Shown here in pieces: positions 1 to 6,985 of a stretch of DNA of 11,114 nucleotides. A program made the position numbers and the translations under genes. Numbering within the stretch: position 1 is the first letter of the stretch; every line of letters starts with the position of its first letter. Source of the DNA: Myxococcales bacterium (GTDB taxonomy: Bacteria > Myxococcota_A > Polyangia > Polyangiales > Polyangiaceae); assembly GCA_016712525.1 (NCBI GenBank), contig JADJQX010000003.1, forward strand, positions 1 through 11,114. Direction: 5' to 3'. The notes under the pieces were generated by a model. The model did not search any database. It was not told the DNA's origin and saw nothing but the letters and a program-made list of their open reading frames with translations.

Positions 1-8
1 TCGAACGA

Positions 9-29
9 ACGTCGTCGGTGGGACGACGT
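9..29 (-). terminator. possible terminator hairpin after the zinc-ribbon membrane gene
   Basis: An 8-bp perfect stem (ACGTCGTC at 9-16, GACGACGT at 22-29) closes a 5-base loop. It lies 23 bases beyond the stop codon of the minus-strand gene at 52-1143. On the minus strand the bases after the stem are only mildly T-rich (TCGTTCGA), so this is a weak intrinsic terminator at best. It could also be a chance hairpin in GC-rich DNA. Confidence 0.3.
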
Positions 30-51
30 GTCTCTCCTGGTTCTCGCGCCC

Positions 52-1143
52 CTACTCCTCTGCGCACGCGCCGGGCAGGTCTCCGTGGGCGCCCGAGTCG
101 AGCACGAGCTGCTCGCGGTTCGTGACGGGTGCTCCGGTGACGCCGACGACGCGCCCGCGTTTTCCGTTCGCGAGGCGCATCGTTCGCCCGACGATCGCGC
201 TGGGCGCGAACCGCGGGGGCAGCGTGTCGAGCGTCATCGGGTTGGGCAGTTTGTCGTTGCCGCCGAAGTGGGCCTGGGGCACGCCGTCCCTCTCTCCGAT
301 GAGGCCTACGCACTTGCCGCGTTTGGTGGCGACCCAGGCGTAACGGGGGGTAGGGCTCGCCGCGAGCGCGATGTACGGCTCGACTGCCTTGGCGAAGAGG
401 AGGAGCGCCAACACCGCGAAGAAGCTCACAGGCGGAGTGCCCACGACGGAGGCGACACCCATCGCGCTCGCGTGTGACGCTGCGGACACCACCTCGCGCG
501 CGCGGAGCGCGGTCGTTGCGCCGATGGAGTCGATGTCGAAGGAGCGAGCGGTCGCGGCCTGCCTCAGCGCCGCGGGGTGAACGACGTTGTCGGCCGCGCA
601 ATAGCCACAACGAGCGATGGGCGAAGTGCCGAAGGACGCGAGTGAGGCGCCGCACACCGCGCAAGTCACGGGCTCGCCGGGCCGCTCGGGCGGAATCGCC
701 GCGCTCGCCGCGAGGAGCCGCCGCCGCGCCCGTCCGACGAAGGCCGCGAGGATGCCCCCCACGCAGGCATAGACGAGCAGCGGGACCCAAGTCAGGGAGA
801 CGCCGATGATGCGGTTCGCGAGAGGAAGGCCGGGGTGCTCCTCGAACCCCTCGGCGACGCCTGCTACGGCGAGCGCCACGAACGGCAGCACGCCCAACGA
901 GAGGACGACGATGGCACCCCACCGCGTTCGCAGCGCGCGCACGATGGCGGCCTGCGCCGAGGCGTCGAGCTGACGTGTCCGCTGATCGAGGCGCGAGAGC
1001 TCCCCCTGCGCGATCCGCAGCCGCTCGAGCACCTCGGGCCGCGGCGGCCCCTCGTACCCACACGATCGGCAGCGCACGCCGTGAAGCGAAGCGAGGGAGA
1101 GCGCCAGCGCGGCCCCACACCTCGGACACGGACACGTCTGCAT
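52..1143 (-). CDS. zinc-ribbon membrane protein, function unknown
   Basis: This is a 363-residue protein that I cannot name. An N-terminal zinc ribbon has CxxC pairs at Cys6/Cys9 and Cys25/Cys28. A charged linker leads to two hydrophobic segments (about 77-97 and 112-136). A second ribbon follows with Cys161/Cys164 and Cys179/Cys182, then a third membrane segment (about 238-262). The last 100 residues are soluble and Gly/Val-rich. The two ribbons flank the membrane pair and so probably face the cytoplasm. The open frame runs upstream to 1509, but that part is Arg-rich and crosses the terminator of the next gene, so I start at the ATG just before the first ribbon. There is no purine-rich ribosome site; a -10-like TATCGT lies six bases upstream. 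The gene is intact. The coding call is strong, the function is unknown. Confidence 0.85.
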   Translation of the reverse strand: MQTCPCPRCGAALALSLASLHGVRCRSCGYEGPPRPEVLERLRIAQGELSRLDQRTRQLDASAQAAIVRALRTRWGAIVVLSLGVLPFVALAVAGVAEGFEEHPGLPLANRIIGVSLTWVPLLVYACVGGILAAFVGRARRRLLAASAAIPPERPGEPVTCAVCGASLASFGTSPIARCGYCAADNVVHPAALRQAATARSFDIDSIGATTALRAREVVSAASHASAMGVASVVGTPPVSFFAVLALLLFAKAVEPYIALAASPTPRYAWVATKRGKCVGLIGERDGVPQAHFGGNDKLPNPMTLDTLPPRFAPSAIVGRTMRLANGKRGRVVGVTGAPVTNREQLVLDSGAHGDLPGACAEE

Positions 1144-1144
1144 A

Positions 1145-1159
1145 GGCGTACGATACGCC
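1145..1159. promoter_or_regulatory. inverted repeat at the start codon, overlapping a possible leaderless -10
   Basis: GGCGTA-CGA-TACGCC is a perfect 6-bp inverted repeat with a 3-base centre. It begins one base upstream of the ATG at 1143 of the minus-strand zinc-ribbon gene. On the minus strand it contains TATCGT (1155 to 1150), which fits the TANNNT form of a bacterial -10 element, followed by six bases and then the ATG. That spacing would place transcription at the start codon. The repeat could be an operator over this promoter. It is seen in sequence only; no protein binder is identified. Confidence 0.35.
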
Positions 1160-1167
1160 GGGAAGGG

Positions 1168-1182
1168 GAGGGAGCTTCCCTC
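1168..1182. repeat. second short inverted repeat upstream of the zinc-ribbon gene
   Basis: GAGGGA-GCT-TCCCTC is a perfect 6-bp inverted repeat with a 3-base centre, the same geometry as the repeat at 1145-1159 but with a different sequence. It lies 25 to 39 bases upstream of the start codon, roughly where a -35 region would fall for a promoter at 1150-1155. It may be regulatory or may be chance. The rest of 1183-1294 shows nothing else recognisable. Confidence 0.25.
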
Positions 1183-1294
1183 TTTGGGGGCGAGGAGACC
1201 TCTCGAGGCCTCCGTGGGAGTGAGGTGCAGCCGAGGGGACACCGCCGACCCGTCGCGCCGCCTGCGAAGGACGTGATGCCCCCGAGGCACCCAC

Positions 1295-1326
1295 AAAACG
1301 AAAACGGGCGCACCGCAGCGCGCCCG
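1295..1326 (-). terminator. intrinsic terminator of the gene at 1350-2280
   Basis: Read on the minus strand, a 7-bp perfect GC stem (CGGGCGC / GCGCCCG, at 1326-1320 and 1311-1305) with an 8-base loop is followed at once by TTTTCGTTTT. It sits 24 bases after the stop codon at 1350. It fixes the strand and the 3' end of the upstream gene and implies that the zinc-ribbon gene at 52-1143 has its own promoter. Confidence 0.8.
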
Positions 1327-1349
1327 CCCTAGACTCCGTCCGGCTCCGG

Positions 1350-2280
1350 TCAGCCCGTAGGCCCGCCCGGTCCTTCTTCGTCGTCTTCGTCCTCGTTGTC
1401 GCCTGCGCCCTTCCCGAGGCCGAGCCCTCGCACGATGGCCGGGGACACCTGCAACACCAGGCGAGACTTGCCCTTCTTGCGCGCCGCTTTGAAGTCGTCC
1501 CAAATCCACTTCATCGCGAAGAGAGGCGCCCTTCAGCCTCGTTCTCAGCCGGGCTGTCGCGGTCGACCTGCTTGGCGGCGCCCTTGTTCGCGGTGGCCGC
1601 GTCGAGGGCCTTGGCCGTGGCCTCGAGCTCGGTGAGCGTCTCTTCGGTGATGTCTTGGAGGCTGAGGCGCAGGCCGAGGCCGTCCTTCTTCATCCAGCCG
1701 TGGAGCAGCGTCTTCGTGGAGCGGAGCGCCTCGGCCCGTGCGTCACGCCTCCGGCAGGGGGCGTTGGCGAGCTGTTCGCGGCGGGCCATATCGTCCCCAG
1801 CGCGCGGTTCGCTTGCTTTCGGATATCGCCCGAAAGCTCGATCGCCTTGGCGAGCGCGGCGGTCTCGGCCGTCGTCACGGAGGGATTTCGCACGATGGCA
1901 TTGCCCGACACGACCTCGGCGAGCGCGCTCGTACAATCGAGGAACCACCGCGCGCGCTTCGGGCTCACGGCCCCATCGGCCGGATTCTCACCGATCGTGC
2001 GAGCCCACCCCACGGCGATGCGCAGCACGTCACGCGCCTTGGTGTTGTTCGCCCGTTTCCGACAGCTCTCCGGGGAGCTCGACTCCAAAAAGGCCTGAGA
2101 CTCCGCGAGCGACAGCGGCGGAAGGACTTCCCTCAGGGTCGCCAGCGCCTCGCGCTCACCTGGCCCGCCTTCCGAAGGTGCCGTCGCGGTGGAACGTGCC
2201 GCCACCTTCGGGCCGCAGCGCCCGTGGGCGCAGGTTTCTTGGCCGATTTAGACCTGCTGCTTGAGTTTTGTTGTCCCCAT
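1350..2280 (-). CDS. unrecognised helical protein, frameshifted in this sequence
   Basis: I reconstruct one minus-strand gene of about 310 residues, read through four frame breaks near 2251, 2211, 1797 and 1525. It starts at the ATG at 2280 (MGTTKLKQQ), followed by a Lys/Ala/Pro-rich stretch (SAKKPAPTGAAA). A long mostly helical body follows, including LREVLPPLSLAESQAFLE and RARWFLDCTSALAEV. After the 1797 break comes LLHGWMKKDGLGLRLSLQDI, then a basic segment (KWIWDDFKAARKKGKSR) and an acidic tail (GDNEDEDDEEG) ending at 1350. The breaks at 2211 and 1525 fall in short C or G runs and would be repaired by one added base. The last part could instead be a separate small gene starting at the ATG at 1514, which overlaps the stop of the preceding frame as ATGA. 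No family is recognised. The basic start and acidic end could suit nucleic-acid or partner binding, but that is speculation. Confidence 0.55.
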
Positions 2281-2600
2281 GGGCCCAGAGGCTAAGGGAT
2301 GATGCTGGGGGTGTCGAGGGGGAAAGTGGGGGGTAGCTAAGAGGGCCGCGGTGGCCTTGGAGGTCGCACCTGCCCGGACGCCCAGCGTGAACGTTTTGCA
2401 GAGGCCTGGTCAGCGACGGCTCGTGACACATTCTGCGCGCTCATCCGGCGTCGTCCGATGCACAGTCGCGTCGGGCTGCTATCGGCCGGCAACCCAAATC
2501 GGAGAAACCCCGTGAATCGGCGAGGAGATGCGCTTCCACCCGGGCCCATCTCTATCACTACACCGTACGGGAGGCGCCCATTCGTAATTTGGTCATGGCC

Positions 2601-2625
2601 GTCGTGAGGCTGGGGGCGTCACGAC
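2601..2625. promoter_or_regulatory. inverted repeat upstream of the nuclease gene, possible operator
   Basis: GTCGTGA (2601-2607) and TCACGAC (2619-2625) form a perfect 7-bp inverted repeat with an 11-base spacer, about 42 bases upstream of the nuclease start codon. The spacing suits a dimeric regulator bound upstream of the promoter. There is no T tract, so it is not a terminator. It could be chance. Confidence 0.3.
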
Positions 2626-2654
2626 CAAACCCCTCATCCCCGATAAAAATGCGT

Positions 2655-2660
2655 TAGTAT
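2655..2660 (+). promoter_or_regulatory. possible -10 element for leaderless transcription of the nuclease gene
   Basis: TAGTAT matches the TANNNT -10 form and ends six bases before the GTG start codon at 2667, so transcription would begin at or next to the start codon. No Shine-Dalgarno sequence is visible before this GTG, and no clear -35 is seen. The gene at 52-1143 shows the same six-base arrangement. Confidence 0.35.
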
Positions 2661-2666
2661 CTCGGG

Positions 2667-4034
2667 GTGGACCTGCCCCGCCTTCGCAAGCTTCTTCGAC
2701 CGCAAGTTGAAAACTTGAAGGACCACGGAACGCACGAGCGATTGCCCGCCATCTGTGAAGTGCTCGGTCTGCCGCGCCCGGAACTCGACGGCTCCAAGCG
2801 AGAGCGGATGCTCGCGAGCTTCGACGCGTTGGCCGACGATTCCCTTCCCGAAGTGGCACTCCGATTCCTCACTCAGTTCCCGCCCGTGCCTTCCACCCGG
2901 AATGAACTCCAGGATTTGCTTTGGGCAGACGAGCCTGGGCCTCCGATCCCAAAGCGATTCAGGCGAGAGCTCGCTCGCGGTCTCGGTCACGATCTGTTGT
3001 ATAGGGATGCCGAGAAGTTCGACGCGCTCGTCGAGTCACTCTTCGAGATCGAAGATGATCCGTTCTGTGACCCGTTCACTCCCCATCCGACCACCCTGCG
3101 TGCGCTAATCAGACGCCACGTGTACCGAAACCCTGGCGATTGGAGTGTAGAGGAGCTCTTCGCGCGGATTGGAGCGTACGACTGCTCGGACCGGCGCTTC
3201 TGTCTTCTCCTTGAGGGGATGGCGGGCGGCGCCGTTCGGCCAGACGTAGCCGAGCAGCGACTATTCGTCGAACGTGTCAACGAACTTCTCCGCCCGTGTA
3301 CCGTCGAGCTCCGCGAGACCGGCTCGGAAGGTGGCTATCCGGTCTTTTCAGTCGCATCTCGGGGAAGCGCCCCCGGTCGGCCGAAGAACATCATCTTCGC
3401 CTCATCGGTAAAACCGGACCTCCGATTTCGCGACGCCGTAAACAATGACATCGAGATCGTCAGTAACGCGGATCAGGTACTGGTCTATGATGAGTCAATA
3501 ACGGGAGAGGGCCTTCGATGGCATGATCTGCAGCGGTGGTGGGCGAGACGGGAGCAGATCGATGACGAGGAGGAGGCGAAGGCTACTCTCTATCGTAGGT
3601 TGCGGCGAAGTCTCCCGACAAACTCGCCCCCGCAGAGGTGGTTCTTTGAGAGCTATTTCCGTGCATTCGGTCAAGCGGTGCACAAGCTTCCGGCGCTGCT
3701 GCCAGAGGTCTGGCTTCACTGGGACCCGAGGACCGTTGCGGAGCGCGGGGCCGACGCTCTCGCTCGCTTTCGGATGGACTTCCTGTTGTTGCTTCCGCAC
3801 GGCACCCGGGTCGTCGTCGAGGTCGATGGCAAGCACCACTTCGCCGAGAACGACGGCCTCGCAAGCCCAGGGAAATACAGCGAGATGGTGGCAGCGGACC
3901 GCGATCTCCGGCTCGCAGGGTACGAGGTGTACCGCTTCGGCGCGACGGAGTTGGTGAGCGGGGAGACATCGGACGTCCTCGTGAAGGAGTTTTTTACGCG
4001 CCTCTTCGGCAGGCACGGACTGACGACGTCGTGA
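2667..4034 (+). CDS. AbiJ-NTD3-like domain fused to a DUF559/Vsr-like nuclease, candidate anti-phage protein
   Basis: This intact 455-residue protein starts at a GTG. Residues 1-75 are a helical lead (LKDHGTHERLPAICEVLGL, SKRERMLASFDALAD). About 78-230 resembles the AbiJ N-terminal domain 3 type: TRNELQDLLW, then an Ile/Arg-rich helix, PGDWSVEELF, DRRFCLLLEG, VRPDVAEQ, VNELLRP and GGYPVFSV. A central block (238-292) has KNIIFASS, KPDLRFRDAVNNDIEI, LVYD and GLRWHDLQRWW. The end (about 322-450) is a DUF559/Vsr-like PD-(D/E)XK nuclease: Asp371 in RFRMDF, then VVVEVDGKHHF with Glu385, Asp387 and Lys389, then ADRDLRLAGYEVYRFGATEL. Known AbiJ-type N-terminal domains occur in abortive-infection and other conflict proteins, so I infer a single-gene defence nuclease with a sensing N-terminus and a cutting C-terminus. 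Sampled lines give about 52-63% GC, below the neighbours, which suggests transfer. The target (phage DNA, host DNA or tRNA) is unknown. Confidence 0.8.
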   Translation: MDLPRLRKLLRPQVENLKDHGTHERLPAICEVLGLPRPELDGSKRERMLASFDALADDSLPEVALRFLTQFPPVPSTRNELQDLLWADEPGPPIPKRFRRELARGLGHDLLYRDAEKFDALVESLFEIEDDPFCDPFTPHPTTLRALIRRHVYRNPGDWSVEELFARIGAYDCSDRRFCLLLEGMAGGAVRPDVAEQRLFVERVNELLRPCTVELRETGSEGGYPVFSVASRGSAPGRPKNIIFASSVKPDLRFRDAVNNDIEIVSNADQVLVYDESITGEGLRWHDLQRWWARREQIDDEEEAKATLYRRLRRSLPTNSPPQRWFFESYFRAFGQAVHKLPALLPEVWLHWDPRTVAERGADALARFRMDFLLLLPHGTRVVVEVDGKHHFAENDGLASPGKYSEMVAADRDLRLAGYEVYRFGATELVSGETSDVLVKEFFTRLFGRHGLTTS

Positions 4035-4063
4035 CAAAGCGAGCCGCCGACCATTGCCAGGAG

Positions 4064-4092
4064 TTGACGACGAGGCCCGGCCCAAGTACCAC
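4064..4092 (+). promoter_or_regulatory. weak promoter candidate for the reductase-family gene
   Basis: TTGACG (4064-4069) is close to a sigma-70 -35 box. With a 17-base spacer the -10 would be TACCAC (4087-4092), which is poor. The region 4035-4190 otherwise holds only a C8 run (4131-4138) and the ribosome site below. This is a low-confidence guess. Confidence 0.2.
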
Positions 4093-4178
4093 CGTTTCTC
4101 CCGCTCTGAAAACCCGCGATCCACACGCCGCCCCCCCCACACGAGCTCTCGGTCGCGGCCGACCGCCGACGAAACACC

Positions 4179-4185
4179 AGGAAGG
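4179..4185 (+). promoter_or_regulatory. ribosome binding site deciding the reductase start
   Basis: AGGAAGG ends five bases before the ATG at 4191. It selects that ATG as the start of MRKLVVSEF, the usual N-terminus of RibD C-terminal-domain reductases. Confidence 0.7.
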
Positions 4186-4190
4186 TATCC

Positions 4191-4778
4191 ATGCGTAAGT
4201 TGGTCGTGTCCGAGTTTCTCTCCTCGATGGCGTGATGCAGGCTCCCAGGGGCGCCGACAGGAACACCGAGGGCGGCTTCCGCACGGGAGCTGGACGCTGC
4301 CGTACTGGCACGACGACATCAGCGCCGCGTTCGGCGCGCTGATGCAGGACGTCGACGCGTTCCTCCTCGGCCGCAAGACGTACCTCATTCATGGCGAACG
4401 CCTTCGAGGCCGATGCCCGCCGGCGATCCGTTCGGCGATCTCATGAACGCGCCGGCCAAGTACGTCGTCTCGCGGACGCTCGAGACGCCCGTGTGGCGCA
4501 ACACCACCATCATCGGGACGACGTGGTCGAGTCGGTGCGCAAGCTCAAGGCCGCCCCGGAAAGACCATCATGACCGACGGGAGCCACGAGCTCGTGCACA
4601 CCCTCCTCCAGCACGACCTCGTCGACGAGCTGCACCTCTTGCTGCACCCGCTCGTCCTCGGCACCGGCAAAAGCTCTTTCCGTCGGGCCCCGCAGCGCCT
4701 CGCCTCCCCTTCCGCCTCGAGTCGGCCAAGCCCTACCCGAGCGGCGTCGTCGGGCTTCACTACGTCCGCGCGCGCTGA
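4191..4778 (+). CDS. dihydrofolate reductase family protein (RibD C-terminal domain), frameshifted
   Basis: This is a stand-alone RibD-C/DHFR-fold protein of about 195 residues, a family thought to use NAD(P)H on pterin- or pyrimidine-like substrates; its real substrate is unknown. Recognisable blocks run in family order: MRKLVVSEF, DGVMQAP, WTLPYWHDDISAAFGAL, DVDAFLLGRKTY, MPAGDPFGDLMNAPAKYVVS, TPVWRNTTII, DDVVESVRKLKAAP, MTDGSHELVHTLL, DLVDELHLLLHPLVLGTGK, LFPSG and KPYPSGVVGLHYVRAR. They lie in successive frames, with breaks near 4221, 4285, 4400, 4515, 4558 and 4672. Each net shift equals one missing base. At 4221, 4558 and 4672 the repair would lengthen a C, G or A run by one. Start and stop end up in the same frame. 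Every block keeps family sense, so assembly error is likelier than decay. It has its own terminator at 4883. Confidence 0.85.
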
Positions 4779-4780
4779 CC
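4731..4780 (+). repeat. copy 1 of a 48-50 base direct repeat (3' end of the reductase gene)
   Basis: This stretch encodes the last residues of the reductase (PYPSGVVGLHYVRAR) and its stop codon. It is nearly identical to 6986-7033: one substitution (G here, A there, in the PYPSG/PYPSS codon) and one extra GC pair in the GC run before TGACC. It is far too long and similar to be chance. Confidence 0.9.
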
Positions 4781-4826
4781 GGAGAGAAGGGCGCAGGGGC
4801 GCGCTTCCCCTACGCCCCAGGCGGCA

Positions 4827-4857
4827 GGCGTGTGCCCACCAAAGGCACGCACACGCC
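4827..4857. repeat. long hairpin between the reductase gene and its terminator
   Basis: GGCGTGTG (4827-4834) and CACACGCC (4850-4857) form a perfect 8-bp stem around 15 bases that can pair further (GCC with GGC). It follows the reductase stop codon by about 50 bases and precedes the T-tract terminator at 4883. There is no T tract of its own. It could protect the transcript 3' end or act in the minus direction; nothing decides. Confidence 0.4.
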
Positions 4858-4882
4858 AACCCGGTTGCCACATCGAGCCGCC

Positions 4883-4908
4883 GCCCGTGCCCACGACACG
4901 GGCTTTTT
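4883..4908 (+). terminator. intrinsic terminator after the reductase gene
   Basis: GCCCGTG (4883-4889) and CACGGGC (4897-4903) form a perfect 7-bp stem with a 7-base loop, followed directly by TTTTT (4904-4908). It separates the reductase transcript from the VWA-like lipoprotein gene that starts 80 bases later, so these two genes are probably not one operon. Confidence 0.8.
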
Positions 4909-4988
4909 CACGATTCGCTCGAGGCACGGAACCTGCTTGAAGTGGCGCCGTGCGCCCCCCTCCTCCACACGCCGAAGCGTGGCCTCCG

Positions 4989-6938
4989 ATGACCCTCGTG
5001 CGACGCCTCGGGGCCGCGCTCGTGGGCGCGTTGCTCGTGGCGATGGTGCCCTCGTGCCAGTCGCTCCCGGCCGCGCGATTCTGCGTGCGACGGCAAGACC
5101 TCACGCGATCGGCGCTACCTACCGGGACGCACAAGACTGCAGCACGTGCGTGCCGGGACGTCTACGGGGCCCTATAACGACCTGCCAGACCAGCTATTGC
5201 GAGGCCGGCGCCGCCCTGAGGGACAAGGTCGACCTCCTCTTCGTCGTCGACAACTCCGCGCTCATAGGCGAGACAAACAAGCCTTCCTCGCCGACGCGGC
5301 GAAGCCGGCTCGTGCTCGACCTCGCGAGCCCCGAGTGTGTCGACGCGTCGGGGGCGCCCACGGGCGAGCGCGCCCAGGCCGCCCGGCCAGCGGGACAAGA
5401 ATGCCAACGAGGGACACCTCGTCATCCCCCGGTCGTCGACCTGCACATCGGTGTGCTCTCGTCGTCCCTCGGGGGGTACGGAAGTGACCAATGCCGAGCC
5501 ACCGAGACGGACCCGCTCGACCCCGACGCTGGACGCGCACAAGGACGACGCCGCGCATCTCCTGAACCGCGCCGGGCCGAAGCAGACGCCGCTCCTGAAC
5601 GCCGGGGCCGTCGAACGTCCTCGCCTGGTCTCCGCCGGCCACGAGGCGATGCCACGCAGCCCTCCGTCAGCACGACGCCGTACCAAGACCTCACTGCGCT
5701 CGCGCGGGCTGACACCGCGAGCCTCGTCGAAAGGGTCAGCCACGCGGGTTGCCGGTTCTCGTCGCCCCTCGAGGCGGCGTACCGGTTCCTCGTCGCGCCC
5801 GACCCCAACGACCACATGGCTCCTACGCCGAAGCTGGACACGACCCTCTTGGCCCAACGCGCGACGTTCCTCCGCCCCGACTCCGCCCTGGCCGTGGTGC
5901 TCGTGACCAATCAAGACGACGTCTCCCTCGACCCAGACTCGCTCGGCGGGCGGGGCGCATCCTATTTCGAGAGCACGTTTCCCCTCTCGGCCAACGTACC
6001 AGGAGCCCAACGCGATCCGTCCGTGGGGGCTCGACCGCCCCCTTGCCGCACCTCCCATGCCCAGACCAGCCCGGCTCGGTGGATTGCCGACCGTGCCGCT
6101 CTCGAGGAAAACCGAGGTCACCGCCGACCCCGCGTGCCCGGAAAATGAGGGGATTTCATCGAAAGGACGAGGACGATCTCGCGGTCCGCTTCCACCATGT
6201 CAGAGCGCTTCGGTGTCGACCCGCGCTTCCCGATACGGCGCTTCGTCGACGGCTTCGCTCGCCCGCGTGCCGAGCTCGCGCCCAACACGACGCGAGGGCG
6301 GCTACGTCGGCGGTGATTCGTGCCAAAACCCGCTCTTCGCCCCGAAGCTCCCGCTCACCGCGAAACGGGCTCGACGACCCGACGCTCTGCAATCTCGCGC
6401 GTGGGCCCCGTCGCAAGCACGACATCTTCGTCGTCGTCCTCGGGGTATACCGGACGATCTCGTGGGCGAAGGTCGACCGACGGCCGAACGGTGGATGACC
6501 ATCGTCGAAGGCCCGACCCGGCTCGACGCTCCCGGCCTCGACGTGCGGATGTTCCCGTTCGTAGCCCCCGACTACCGGTCGCCCGCATCGACATCCCCTG
6601 CCGATCGCGAATTCGACACGAAAGTTCGAGCTCCAATACGCGTGCCCTTCCCCTCTCGGCCCGCAGCCCTGCGGGAAACGACCCTTCGTGCCCGTGCGAT
6701 GCGACTCTCCGACATCCCGATCTGCAAGGTGGCGGGCGCACCCACGGGGAAGGCCGTCCCTTCGCAGCGGCCCCTCGAGCTCGCGTCGGCCCCTCTATGG
6801 GCAAGCGCTCATCCGGCTCGGTGTGCCCCGTGTCCACCACGCTGCCTCGCGAAGGGGGGCCCGAAAGAGCCCTACGGCTACCGAAAGACCATGAAGAGGC
6901 TCGACGCCGCGCTCGGTCCCCGCTTGAAGAGCCCCTGA
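4989..6938 (+). CDS. von Willebrand A-like secreted lipoprotein, frameshifted
   Basis: This region encodes a protein of about 650 residues. MTLVRRLGAALVGALLVAM followed by VPSC is a lipoprotein signal peptide with the lipidated Cys at residue 23. A short Cys-containing linker (DCSTCVPG, TCQTSYCEAGA) leads to a VWA-like core. KVDLLFVVDNSAL near 5229-5263 is its first strand and metal-site loop; DLHIGVLSSSLGGYGSDQC follows, then LTALARADTASLVERV, CRFSSPLEAAYRFL and LRPDSALAVVLVTNQDDVS. The C-terminal half has GGYVGGDSCQNPLF, DDPTLCNLARGPR, GIPDDLVGEG, LDVRMFPF and EPYGYRKTMKRLDAAL before TGA at 6938. This order matches a VWA-like lipoprotein family I know from Myxococcota; its role is unknown, perhaps surface adhesion. 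The frame switches many times, probably through sequencing indels. The metal-site motif reads DNSAL rather than DxSxS. Confidence 0.75.
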
Positions 6939-6985
6939 TCTGCGCGCTTCGCCGCGTCCGCGCCCTCGCCGCCCCTCGCAGCAAA

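Larger units (their letters stand above)
2281..2666. other. divergent intergenic region without a gene
   Basis: These 386 bases separate the minus-strand gene starting at 2280 from the plus-strand nuclease gene starting at 2667. Open frames crossing it are Arg/Ser/Pro-rich and carry no recognisable motif, so I see no gene. It must hold the promoters of both genes. A 7-bp inverted repeat (2601-2625) and a -10-like hexamer (2655-2660) are described separately. Part of it appears less GC-rich than the flanking genes, like the nuclease gene. Confidence 0.6.

Noticed and set aside
1144..1509. N-terminal extension of the zinc-ribbon protein to 1509
   Set aside because: The extension is Arg-rich, crosses the terminator at 1295-1326 and overlaps the end of the neighbouring gene; the zinc ribbon begins right at the ATG at 1143.
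2281..2666. small gene or toxin partner upstream of the nuclease
   Set aside because: The short frames here show no ribosome site, hydrophobic segment or family motif, and none persists with sensible composition.
4131..4138. run of eight C residues as a phase-variation tract
   Set aside because: It lies in the gap between genes, not in a coding frame or between -35 and -10 boxes of a convincing promoter; a long-read artefact is as likely.
3495..4388. 297-codon open frame antisense to the nuclease gene
   Set aside because: It is a shadow frame: rich in Arg, Ser, Pro and Cys, with no domain, running opposite a gene with clear PD-(D/E)XK motifs and crossing the start of the reductase gene.
5162..6121. 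319-codon minus-strand open frame
   Set aside because: It lies antisense to the VWA-like core, is Arg/Gly-rich and has no recognisable motif. Long empty frames are expected in DNA this GC-rich.
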